13,468 nt of DNA. Source: Planctomycetales bacterium. GTDB taxonomy: Bacteria > 4484-113 > JAFGCY01. The notes under the pieces were generated by a model. That model worked only from the letters and a program-made list of their open reading frames with translations. It had not been told where the DNA came from and ran no database searches. The stretch lies in the NCBI GenBank assembly GCA_024645305.1, contig JAHEFU010000062.1, forward strand, positions 1 to 13,468. The letters run 5' to 3'. The position numbers and the translations under genes are program-made. This document shows, in pieces, positions 1-5,545 of the stretch (within the stretch, counting starts at the first letter, position 1; every line of letters starts with the position of its first letter).

Positions 1-75
1 GCAGATAGTCCTTCAGCTAAACTCCTCGGGTTTAATCAACCAAACGATTGCAAATAATCAAAAAACATCAATTTA

Positions 76-93
76 AAACCAACAGGTTGGTTT
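76..93 (-). terminator. Possible terminator hairpin of the minus-strand membrane-protein gene
   Basis: Two 8-base arms (76-83 and 86-93) are exact reverse complements with a 2-base centre, so the usable stem is about 5-7 bp. On the minus strand the repeat overlaps the stop codon of the membrane-protein gene and is followed by a T-rich stretch. The stem is AT-rich and the T-run is broken, so this is a weak terminator call. It could also act on transcripts arriving from the left on the + strand. Confidence 0.35.
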
Positions 94-370
94 AACCGCC
101 GGGAACCGGAGTCCGATGAGTCAGGACATAGCCCCAGATCAGGATACCGGTAGCCAGCTGCAGAAGGATCAGGCCCAGGCCGCCGAGCATGATCATGCGG
201 CCGTCCTTCGTATTACGGTTCATGGCACCAATGGCGATCGCGACCAGCGGACCGAGGATCGGGAGGAAGATGCCGAGCTGGAGTGCCAGCATCAGCTGGG
301 CGGAAGAAATCCCGATGTCTCCCTCGTCCTGCTCAGTCTCAGTGCCATGTGTTAATGAATCATCGCTCAT
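92..370 (-). CDS. Small two-helix membrane protein of unknown function
   Basis: A 92-residue protein that I do not recognise. It has an acidic, polar N-terminus (about residues 1-21), then two strongly hydrophobic segments (about 24-50 and 59-83) joined by a short polar loop containing N-R-N and K-D-G-R, and a short tail ending in P-V-P-G-G. This predicts an integral inner-membrane protein with two helices and both ends on the same side. I chose the start M-S-D-D because the frame upstream (to 532) is rich in Cys, Ser and Thr and looks non-coding. An ATG at 394 would add eight residues. No good Shine-Dalgarno is visible for either start, and a possible promoter -10 at 385-390 would leave almost no 5' leader. 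It is divergent from the S10 operon. Being a gene is likely; its function is unknown. Confidence 0.6.
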   Translation of the reverse strand: MSDDSLTHGTETEQDEGDIGISSAQLMLALQLGIFLPILGPLVAIAIGAMNRNTKDGRMIMLGGLGLILLQLATGILIWGYVLTHRTPVPGG

Positions 371-384
371 CGCGGATCGCGCGG

Positions 385-413
385 AGTTTAGCATAATCAG
401 GGACCGCTTGCAG
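385..413 (-). promoter_or_regulatory. Possible promoter for the divergent membrane-protein gene
   Basis: Read on the minus strand there is CTGCAA (413-408), a 17-base spacer and TAAACT (390-385), preceded by TG one base upstream, the extended -10 pattern. A start about 7 bases downstream would fall only some 8 bases before the chosen ATG at 370. The -35 box lies inside the inverted repeat at 403-439. The -35 match is poor, so this is tentative. Confidence 0.3.
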
Positions 414-439
414 AATGCTGCAAAGCAGCTGCAAGTGGT
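403..439. repeat. Long inverted repeat / hairpin with GCAA loop in the divergent intergenic region
   Basis: Arms 403-413 and 429-439 pair over 11 positions (one G-T). After a small internal bulge, 416-419 pairs with 424-427, leaving GCAA (420-423) as the loop. As + strand RNA this is a 15-bp hairpin capped by a GNRA-type tetraloop; as DNA it is a near-perfect operator-like palindrome. It lies upstream of the S10 promoter and over the putative -35 of the divergent gene. Whether it acts as RNA or as a protein-binding site cannot be told from sequence. Confidence 0.55.
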
Positions 440-542
440 GCTCTCCGGCCAAGTGCAGTAATGTCTTCGAATGGTTGGGATGTTTCCCGAAATAATCGGA
501 GTTTGTGAAACGGAATATATGCCCGAGGTCACTGCAAAACTC

Positions 543-571
543 TTGCCAGCCCGTACTTCTTATGTTACACT
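543..571 (+). promoter_or_regulatory. Extended -10 sigma70-type promoter of the S10 operon
   Basis: TTGCCA (543-548, five of six to TTGACA) is followed by a 17-base spacer and TACACT (566-571). A TG at 563-564 gives the TGn extended -10 motif. Expected transcription start is near 577-579, about 155 bases before rpsJ. It is the best promoter-like sequence in the 371-731 gap and is placed as expected for a ribosomal-protein operon. Confidence 0.65.
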
Positions 572-667
572 CCGCAGTCCACTGGGATTTTCGCCCGGTG
601 GTGCCTGTCGATTCGGGGTAACTCCTCCACGTGGAAAGTGCCCCGACTGTCGGGTGGTACAGCAAGC

Positions 668-699
668 AAAGGCCAGTCCTGATGCGGGACGTGGCCTTT
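668..699 (+). terminator. Terminator-like attenuator hairpin in the S10 leader
   Basis: AAAGGCCA (668-675) plus GTCC (676-679) pair with GGAC (687-690) and TGGCCTTT (692-699), giving 12 base pairs with one bulged G and a 7-base loop. The tail after the stem is only moderately T-rich (CTTATGTT). It is therefore a candidate attenuator rather than a strong terminator. It lies 33 bases before rpsJ. Confidence 0.45.
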
Positions 700-718
700 C
701 TTATGTTCAGTAATAGCT

Positions 719-724
719 AAGGAA
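719..724 (+). promoter_or_regulatory. Ribosome-binding site of rpsJ
   Basis: AAGGAA lies 7 bases before the rpsJ ATG at 732, a good Shine-Dalgarno position. It overlaps the stop codon (718-720) of a possible 12-codon leader ORF. Confidence 0.6.
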
Positions 725-731
725 AGTCCAG

Positions 732-1037
732 ATGGCACAGAGGATTCGAATCAGGCTCAAGAGCTTTGACTACAAGATTCTCGACCAGAGCGTCGAGAGG
801 ATTGTGTCCACCGCTGAGCGCAGCGGGGCCCGCGTTGTCGGCCCGATTCCGCTGCCGACGGAGCGCCGGGTCTACTGTGTGCTGCGAAGCCCGCACGTTG
901 ACAAGAAGTCCCGCGAGCACTTCGAGATGCGGACACACAAGCGCGTGATTGACATTCTCAGCCCCACCTCCCAGACAGTCGAGCACCTCAGTGCGCTTGA
1001 CCTGCCGAGTGGTGTGGATGTGGAGCTGAAGGTCTAG
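732..1037 (+). CDS. rpsJ: 30S ribosomal protein S10 (uS10, NusE)
   Basis: S10 sits in the 30S head, binding the 3' domain of 16S rRNA. It is also known as NusE, which joins NusB in transcription antitermination and links NusG to the ribosome. The 101-residue product has the usual length and order: the R-I-R-L-K-S-F-D start, the G-P-I-P-L-P turn near residue 40, and R-S-P-H-V-D-K-K-S-R-E-H-F-E-M-R-T-H-K-R, the conserved long loop (about 53-72). The ATG has a good AAGGA site. It is first in the operon, but unusually it is followed by an intrinsic terminator (1052-1076). S10/NusE output may therefore be set partly apart from the downstream genes; that last point is inference. Confidence 0.98.
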   Translation: MAQRIRIRLKSFDYKILDQSVERIVSTAERSGARVVGPIPLPTERRVYCVLRSPHVDKKSREHFEMRTHKRVIDILSPTSQTVEHLSALDLPSGVDVELKV

Positions 1038-1051
1038 GACTAGGAACCAAT

Positions 1052-1076
1052 GGGCATCATTGCGATGCCCTTTTTT
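1052..1076 (+). terminator. Intrinsic terminator between rpsJ and rplC
   Basis: GGGCATC (1052-1058) and GATGCCC (1064-1070) form a perfect 7-bp stem with loop ATTGC, followed directly by six Ts (1071-1076). This meets every criterion of a rho-independent terminator. It begins 14 bases after the rpsJ stop and ends 11 bases before the rplC start. Inside a co-transcribed ribosomal operon it most likely works as a partial terminator or attenuator, since no promoter is evident between it and rplC. Confidence 0.8.
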
Positions 1077-1087
1077 CTGGAAAAGCA

Positions 1088-1762
1088 ATGATCAAGAAGA
1101 TACCAGCTAAGAAGATCGGAATGACCTCCGCATTTGACGGAACCGGCACCACGGTGCCAGTGACGCTGCTGCAGCCCATTCCGGTCGTTATCACCCAGAT
1201 CAAGCGCAACGAGACGGACGGCTACAGCGCCGTCCAGATCGCCTATCGCGAGACCCTGGAGAAGCGCATCAACAAGCCCACGAAGGGAGTCCTGGCCAAG
1301 GCCGGAACTGACAAGATCCTGAGCAAGTTCTACGAGATCCGGCTCAGCCCCGAGGAGCTTGAGGGACTCGAAGTCGGCCAGGAGCACGATCCCGCCGAAT
1401 TCATGGCCCGCTGGGACCAGGTCGCCGTGACCGGTACCAGCAAGGGTAAGGGTTTCGCCGGAGCGATGAAGCGCCACGGTTTCAAGGGACAGAACCGGAC
1501 CCACGGTGACCCTGACAACCGCCGCCCGCAGTCCAACGGTGCTACGGATGCCGCCCGTGTATTCAAGGGCAGCCGCCGTCCCGGCCATATGGGCAGCGAG
1601 CGGGTGACCATCAAGGGTCTCACAATCTTCGAATATGACAAGGCCCTCAACGTGATTGCGGTATCCGGCAGCGTGCCCGGCCCCAATGGCAGCACACTGT
1701 TTGTCAACCGGATCAGCGAGCGGCCGGAAGCCGAGATTCCCGCCGCTGAGGGAGAGGAGTAG
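1088..1762 (+). CDS. rplC: 50S ribosomal protein L3 (uL3)
   Basis: L3 is an early-assembly 50S protein that binds near the end of 23S rRNA and sends a loop toward the peptidyl-transferase centre. At 224 residues it is slightly longer than the usual ~205-215. Seen are K-K-I-G-M-T-S-A-F near the N-terminus, K-G-K-G-F-A-G-A-M-K-R-H-G-F-K-G (about 118-133) and R-V-F-K-G-S-R-R-P-G-H-M-G (about 157-169). The last 14 residues are acidic and Ala-rich (ending A-A-E-G-E-E), an extension beyond the usual fold. The ATG at 1088 has only a weak purine-rich site upstream and lies in a segment able to pair with the preceding terminator hairpin, so initiation may be structure-dependent. Confidence 0.97.
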   Translation: MIKKIPAKKIGMTSAFDGTGTTVPVTLLQPIPVVITQIKRNETDGYSAVQIAYRETLEKRINKPTKGVLAKAGTDKILSKFYEIRLSPEELEGLEVGQEHDPAEFMARWDQVAVTGTSKGKGFAGAMKRHGFKGQNRTHGDPDNRRPQSNGATDAARVFKGSRRPGHMGSERVTIKGLTIFEYDKALNVIAVSGSVPGPNGSTLFVNRISERPEAEIPAAEGEE

Positions 1763-1765
1763 GAC

Positions 1766-2422
1766 ATGGCCAAGAAGGTCAAGCTCAAGGAGCTCCCGGA
1801 GCTTCTCATCGAGAAACCAAATGCGTATCACATCCAGGAGAGCTATCTCCGCCAGGTGGCGCTTGCCAGCCCGCTGACGGCGAAGAAGAAGCGCAAGAGT
1901 GATGTGCGCGCCACGAGCGCGAAGTGGTATCGCCAGAAAGGCACCGGCCGCGCCCGTCAGGGTGAGCGCACCAATCCGCATATGTACGGTGGTGGTCTGG
2001 CCTTCCCGCCGCGTCCGCGCCGGCAGGTCAAGCACCTCAACAAGCAGGTCCGGCGCAGTGCGCTGCGCAGTGCCGTGCTGCACCACATCCTCAGTGACAG
2101 CGCATTCATCATCCAGGGCAAGGACTTTGACGGCTTCACCAAGACGAAGGATGTCAACGGCGTGCTCAGCGGCGTGGATGCCCGTACGATCTCCCTGGTC
2201 GTGCTCAGTGACAACCCTGTGTGGCTGGGTGCCCGCAACCTGCCCTTCGTCCGGCCGGTGACGCCGGAGCACCTGAATGTGCGGGATCTTGTTGAGAGTG
2301 AGGCGGTGGTGTTTTCCCAGAGCGCGCTGGACCACTACAAGGACATGCTCAACCTGCAGAATGGCGGCAGGTCCGCTGCACCTGCAGCTGACAAGGGCGA
2401 CGATGACGGAGGTGAAGAATAA
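1766..2422 (+). CDS. rplD: 50S ribosomal protein L4 (uL4)
   Basis: L4 binds domain I of 23S rRNA, and its long loop lines the constriction of the exit tunnel with L22. In enterobacteria it also represses the S10 operon; that role is not shown here. The 218-residue product has the signature Y-R-Q-K-G-T-G-R-A-R-Q-G (about 53-64) followed by a GGG turn. The preceding loop, usually R-G-G-G-R-K-P-W, is replaced by R-A-T-S-A-K-W. The C-terminus ends in an acidic tail (D-K-G-D-D-D-G-G-E-E, 209-218) not typical of L4. The gene starts 3 bases after rplC with AGGA before the ATG, and its stop overlaps the rplW start by one base (TAATG), which suggests translational coupling. Confidence 0.96.
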   Translation: MAKKVKLKELPELLIEKPNAYHIQESYLRQVALASPLTAKKKRKSDVRATSAKWYRQKGTGRARQGERTNPHMYGGGLAFPPRPRRQVKHLNKQVRRSALRSAVLHHILSDSAFIIQGKDFDGFTKTKDVNGVLSGVDARTISLVVLSDNPVWLGARNLPFVRPVTPEHLNVRDLVESEAVVFSQSALDHYKDMLNLQNGGRSAAPAADKGDDDGGEE

Positions 2423-2721
2423 TGAAAACCTTCCATTACGCGGACATCCTGGTCCAGCCCCATCTGTCCGAGAAGGCCAACGACCTGATGGTCAGTGAGG
2501 GCAAGTATGTCTTCCAGGTCAGCGTCAATGCCACCAAGCTTGACGTGGCCCGGGCCATCAAGGAACGCTTCAACGTGGATGTGGTTGATGTCAACATGAT
2601 CAACCTGCCGCGCAAGAAGAAGAAGGTCGGACGCCACGACTACATGAAGAACAAACGCCGCAAGGCGATCATCTCGCTCGCTGAGGGCCAGCGCATCGCT
2701 GAGCTCTCCGAGGCGGTCTAG
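2422..2721 (+). CDS. rplW: 50S ribosomal protein L23 (uL23)
   Basis: L23 lies at the exit of the peptide tunnel and is the docking site for trigger factor and the signal recognition particle. At 99 residues it has the family length. The N-terminal motif P-H-L-S-E-K-A places Glu17 where the trigger-factor-contacting glutamate lies in the E. coli protein. The basic loop N-L-P-R-K-K-K-K-V-G-R follows (about 63-73), then K-A-I-I-S-L-A-E-G-Q (about 82-91). The ATG overlaps the rplD stop by one base and the ribosome-binding site (GGAGG) lies within the end of rplD. Confidence 0.96.
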   Translation: MKTFHYADILVQPHLSEKANDLMVSEGKYVFQVSVNATKLDVARAIKERFNVDVVDVNMINLPRKKKKVGRHDYMKNKRRKAIISLAEGQRIAELSEAV

Positions 2722-2736
2722 CGGGAGCGCACTGAC

Positions 2737-3567
2737 ATGCCAATCAAGAAGTACAAACCATATACGCCTTCCCGTCGCTCGATGAGCGTGATTGACTACG
2801 CTGCCACATTGAGCGGGGACAAGCCGGAGAAGAGCCTGCTGGAGCGCAAGAAGAAGCACAGCGGGCGCAACAACACCGGCCGGATCACCGTGCGCTCGCG
2901 CGGTGGCGGTAATCGCCAGCACTATCGCCTCGTTGACTTCAAGCGTGTCAATGATGCCGAGGCAGCCACGGTCCAGAGCATCCAGTACGACCCCAACCGT
3001 ACGGCCTTCATCGCGCTCGTGCGCTATGAGAGCGGCAAGCTCAGCTACGTGATCTGCCCTGAGGGTGTCAAGGTCGGGGACAAGGTCAGCAGCGGCCCGG
3101 ATGCCGGGATCCGTGTTGGCAACACACTGCCCCTGGAGAACATCCCCGACGGTACGGTGATCCACAACATCGAGATTCGTCCCGGCCAGCGTGGCAAGCT
3201 CGTGCGGGCCGCCGGAACCTCCGCCCAGGTGATGGCGAAGGAAGGCAGCGATGCAATCATCCGCCTCCCAAGTGGTGAGATGCGTCGTGTGAACCGCAAG
3301 TGCCGTGCCACGATCGGCACCGTCAGCAATGCAGACAACGCCAATGTCAAGCTCGGCAATGCCGGGCGCAACCGTAACCGGGGCCGCCGCCCGCATGTGC
3401 GTGGAACGGTCATGAACGCGGTGGATCACCCGCATGGTGGCGGCGAGGGAAAGACCAACAGCGGTCGTCCCCCGACAAGCGCCACGGGAGTCCTGGCCAA
3501 GGGGTACAGGACCCGCCGCAAGAGCAAGTCCAAGCGTCATCTGGTCAAGGACCGCAGGGTCAAGTAA
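2737..3567 (+). CDS. rplB: 50S ribosomal protein L2 (uL2)
   Basis: L2 is a large primary 23S rRNA-binding protein needed for subunit joining and the peptidyl-transferase region. The 276-residue length is standard. The start M-P-I-K-K-Y-K-P-Y-T-P-S-R-R, the repeated N-x-R/G-R-N-T-G-R-I-T-V-R segment (about 46-55) and the signature V-D-H-P-H-G-G-G-E-G-K (229-239) are all present, including the histidine of this loop discussed for E. coli L2. The stretch after it differs from the common H-P-V-T-P-W-G form and reads as a lineage variant (S-A-T-G-V-L-A-K-G-Y). The very basic C-terminus is normal. Confidence 0.98.
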   Translation: MPIKKYKPYTPSRRSMSVIDYAATLSGDKPEKSLLERKKKHSGRNNTGRITVRSRGGGNRQHYRLVDFKRVNDAEAATVQSIQYDPNRTAFIALVRYESGKLSYVICPEGVKVGDKVSSGPDAGIRVGNTLPLENIPDGTVIHNIEIRPGQRGKLVRAAGTSAQVMAKEGSDAIIRLPSGEMRRVNRKCRATIGTVSNADNANVKLGNAGRNRNRGRRPHVRGTVMNAVDHPHGGGEGKTNSGRPPTSATGVLAKGYRTRRKSKSKRHLVKDRRVK

Positions 3568-3583
3568 GGAGTATAGGTAAATT

Positions 3584-3862
3584 ATGAGTCGCTCCAGCAA
3601 GAAAGGTCCGTACGTGCACTATTCACTGTACGAGAAGATTGACAAGCTCAATGAGTCCGGCGAGCGCAAGGTGATCCGCGTCTACAAGCGGGCCTCCATG
3701 ATCGCCCCCGAGTTCATTGGCCACAACTTCGAAGTGTACAACGGCAAGAAATGGTATCCGGTCTTCGTGTCTGAGGATCTCGTGGGACATCGCTTCGGCG
3801 AGTTCGCTCCCACGCGCAATTTCCGCAGTCACATGAAGGATGAAAGGAAGGGCAAGCGATGA
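3584..3862 (+). CDS. rpsS: 30S ribosomal protein S19 (uS19)
   Basis: S19 binds 16S rRNA in the 30S head next to S13 and contacts the A-site tRNA region. The 92-residue product has the expected S-R-S-S-K-K-G-P-Y-V start, the R-A-S-M-I-A-P-E-F-I-G-H segment (about 36-47), V-Y-N-G-K-K-W-Y-P-V and G-H-R-F-G-E-F-A-P-T-R (about 67-77). A clear AAGGAG site precedes the ATG by about 11 bases. The end overlaps rplV by four bases (ATGA), indicating coupled translation. Confidence 0.97.
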   Translation: MSRSSKKGPYVHYSLYEKIDKLNESGERKVIRVYKRASMIAPEFIGHNFEVYNGKKWYPVFVSEDLVGHRFGEFAPTRNFRSHMKDERKGKR

Positions 3863-4221
3863 AGACCTACGCCCGTCTCAAGAACTTCGGCGTGCCGCCC
3901 CTCAAGGTGCGGCGCTTTGCCAGCACGATCAAGGGTGAGCCCGTTGACCGTTCCCTGGCAATCCTCGCCCTGCAGAGCAGCCCGACCTGCCAGACCCTGC
4001 ACAAGCTGCTGCGCAGTGCGATTGCCAACGCACAGAACAACAACGACCTGGACCCCACGGATCTCTTTGTGAGCAACGTGATGGTAGACCAGGGTCCGAC
4101 CATGAAGCGCATCAAGCCGCGGGCCCGCGGCCGTGCCTTCCGGATCTTCAAGCGGTCCTGCCACGTGACCATCGAACTCGACGTCAAGCCGGGCAGCAAG
4201 TCAGCTGTCGCAGGCAGCTAA
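3859..4221 (+). CDS. rplV: 50S ribosomal protein L22 (uL22)
   Basis: L22 spans 23S rRNA domains, and its beta-hairpin forms part of the exit-tunnel constriction opposite L4; this hairpin is where macrolide-resistance changes occur in other bacteria. The 120-residue protein has P-L-K-V-R-R-F-A near the start, the helical A-N-A-Q-N-N-N-D segment and the hairpin region G-P-T-M-K-R-I-K-P-R-A-R-G-R-A (about 79-93). Nothing is missing from the hairpin. The ATG sits inside the last codons of rpsS. Shine-Dalgarno sequence (GGAAGGG) is present within rpsS. Confidence 0.96.
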   Translation: MKTYARLKNFGVPPLKVRRFASTIKGEPVDRSLAILALQSSPTCQTLHKLLRSAIANAQNNNDLDPTDLFVSNVMVDQGPTMKRIKPRARGRAFRIFKRSCHVTIELDVKPGSKSAVAGS

Positions 4222-4235
4222 GAAGGAGCTAGTTA

Positions 4236-4898
4236 GTGGGTCAGAAGACACATCCAAAGGGATTCCGCCTCGGCATTACCGAGAACTGGGACAGCACCTG
4301 GTATGCCGACCGCAGCAAGTACGCGGATTATCTGATTGAAGACATCAAGATCCGCAAGTTCCTTGACAAGGAACTGTTCACGGCGCAGCTCAGCCGCGTG
4401 GTGATCAACCGCTACATCGGCAAGGTGATCATCAACTGTTTCGTTGTGCGCCTGGGCATCGCAGTCGGCAAGGGCGGCGCCCGCCGCGAGGAGCTGATTT
4501 CCCGGCTGCGCAGGGAACTGAAGACAACTGAGGATATCCATCTTGACTTCTACGAGGAGTCCAAGCCGGATCTCAGCGCTCGCGTGGTGGCTGGCAACAT
4601 CATCACGCAGATCGAGAAGCGCATCAACTTCCGCCGTGTACTGCGCCAGACGATGAAGCGCTGCATGCAGTCCGGAGCCAAGGGCTGCAAGCTGATGGTC
4701 GCCGGCCGCCTGAACGGTGCGGAAATGAGCAGGACCGAATACATCAAGCGCGGCAAGGTGCCGCTGCACACCCTGCGGGCCAAGATCAGTTACCACAACG
4801 GTGTTGCCAGGACGATCGCCGGTGCCATCGGCGTGAAGGTCTGGATCTACACCGGAGAGGTCGTGCCGCAGAAGAAGCGAGTTGAGGAGGCCAGCTGA
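4236..4898 (+). CDS. rpsC: 30S ribosomal protein S3 (uS3)
   Basis: S3 lines the mRNA entry channel of the 30S head and, with S4 and S5, contributes to mRNA helicase activity. The start codon is GTG at 4236 (M-G-Q-K-T-H-P-K-G-F-R-L-G), preceded by AAGGAG, which decides it. The KH domain carries G-K-G-G at residues 78-81. The C-terminal half has M-K-R-C-M, G-A-K-G-C-K and V-P-L-H-T-L-R-A. At 220 residues it is within the family range and lacks the long basic tail seen in some bacteria. The stop overlaps the rplP start (TGATG). Confidence 0.97.
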   Translation: MGQKTHPKGFRLGITENWDSTWYADRSKYADYLIEDIKIRKFLDKELFTAQLSRVVINRYIGKVIINCFVVRLGIAVGKGGARREELISRLRRELKTTEDIHLDFYEESKPDLSARVVAGNIITQIEKRINFRRVLRQTMKRCMQSGAKGCKLMVAGRLNGAEMSRTEYIKRGKVPLHTLRAKISYHNGVARTIAGAIGVKVWIYTGEVVPQKKRVEEAS

Positions 4899-5317
4899 TG
4901 TTGACACCCAGCAGAACCAGATACCGCAAACCGCATCGCGGCAATACGAGGGGCAAGGCCTACCGCGGCTGTGACGTGCTGTATGGCAGTTTCGGCCTGA
5001 TGGCCCTTGAGCCAAGCTGGATCAAGGCCAATCAGATTGAATCCTGCCGCATCACCATCTCCCGCCGGATCAAGAAGTTCGGCAAGATGTGGATCCGGAT
5101 CTTCCCGGACAAGCCCTATACGAAGAAGCCGGCGGAAACCCGCCAGGGTAAGGGTAAGGGAAATGTCGAAGGCTACGTTGCCGTTGTCAGGCCCGGCCAG
5201 ATTATGTTCGAGGTCCATGTAGCTGACAATGAGCCGCTGTGCCGCGAGGCCCTGATCCGCGCCATGCACAAGCTGCCCATCAAGTGCAAGATCGTCGAGA
5301 AGCTGGAGCTGAAATAA
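4898..5317 (+). CDS. rplP: 50S ribosomal protein L16 (uL16)
   Basis: L16 binds 23S rRNA near the A-site and is needed for late 50S assembly and tRNA accommodation. The 139-residue length is typical. Recognised are M-L-T-P-S-R-T-R-Y-R-K-P-H-R at the start, the R-R-I-K-K-F-G-K-M-W-I-R-I-F-P-D segment (about 58-73) and the loop R-Q-G-K-G-K-G (about 85-91), where many bacteria have R-M-G-K-G-K-G; here Met is replaced by Gln. The start overlaps the rpsC stop by one base and GGAGG lies within the end of rpsC. Confidence 0.97.
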   Translation: MLTPSRTRYRKPHRGNTRGKAYRGCDVLYGSFGLMALEPSWIKANQIESCRITISRRIKKFGKMWIRIFPDKPYTKKPAETRQGKGKGNVEGYVAVVRPGQIMFEVHVADNEPLCREALIRAMHKLPIKCKIVEKLELK

Positions 5318-5319
5318 CC

Positions 5320-5544
5320 ATGAGCACCAACAAGTGGTTCAAAGAGGAAAAACTGCGTGACAAGTCGGTCACCGAGCTGCGCGATCTAGCGATCGAGCTC
5401 AAGAGCCTGACGTTCACGCACCGCATGGACCGGATCAGCGGCAAGCTTGAGAACTACCGCATGATTCCGCAGACCCGACGCCGTCTCGCGGCCATCTACA
5501 ACCTGATCCGTGAGAAGGAACTGAGCAAGGGAGGCGCTAACTAA
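5320..5544 (+). CDS. rpmC: 50S ribosomal protein L29 (uL29)
   Basis: L29 is a small two-helix protein next to L23 at the tunnel exit. The 74-residue product starts at ATG 5320, two bases after rplP; an open frame extends further upstream but lies inside rplP. The sequence is helical and charged: K-L-R-D-K-S-V-T-E-L-R-D-L, then G-K-L-E-N (about 46-50), R-R-R-L-A-A-I-Y-N-L-I-R-E-K-E. Length and pattern match the family, slightly longer at the N-terminus. A GGAG about 11 bases before the ATG is a distant ribosome-binding site, so coupling from rplP is likely. Confidence 0.92.
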   Translation: MSTNKWFKEEKLRDKSVTELRDLAIELKSLTFTHRMDRISGKLENYRMIPQTRRRLAAIYNLIREKELSKGGAN

Positions 5545-5545
5545 G

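Larger units (their letters stand above)
578..731 (+). promoter_or_regulatory. Structured 5' leader of the S10 operon
   Basis: The predicted untranslated leader holds several hairpins. The first, at 579-586 with 594-601, has 8 pairs including one G-U and sits right at the predicted 5' end. The second pairs TCGGGG (613-618) with CCCCGA (641-646). CCCG at 642-645 can instead pair with CGGG at 651-654, so these two helices exclude each other. A third, terminator-like hairpin lies at 668-699. Leader-based autoregulation of the S10 operon is known in gammaproteobacteria (through L4), but I see no specific match to that leader and cannot name the ligand here. No known riboswitch is recognised. Confidence 0.5.

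Noticed and set aside
1..76. Open frame on the + strand reaching a TAA at 74-76, as a possible tail of an upstream gene
   Set aside because: Only about 24 codons, AT-rich and rich in Asn/Gln/Ser, with another frame equally possible; not enough to call a gene end.
371..532. N-terminal extension of the minus-strand membrane protein up to an ATG at 532
   Set aside because: The added 54 residues are Cys/Ser/Thr-rich with no domain, the stretch holds a long inverted repeat, and no ribosome-binding site is seen; intergenic DNA fits better.
1040..2335. 431-codon open frame antisense to rplC and rplD
   Set aside because: It lies wholly opposite well-recognised ribosomal genes, and its His/Leu/Val/Ala-rich composition is what the reverse strand of lysine/arginine-rich, GC-biased genes produces.
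2335..3600. 421-codon open frame antisense to rplW and rplB
   Set aside because: Same reason: a shadow of two certain genes, with no recognisable domain.
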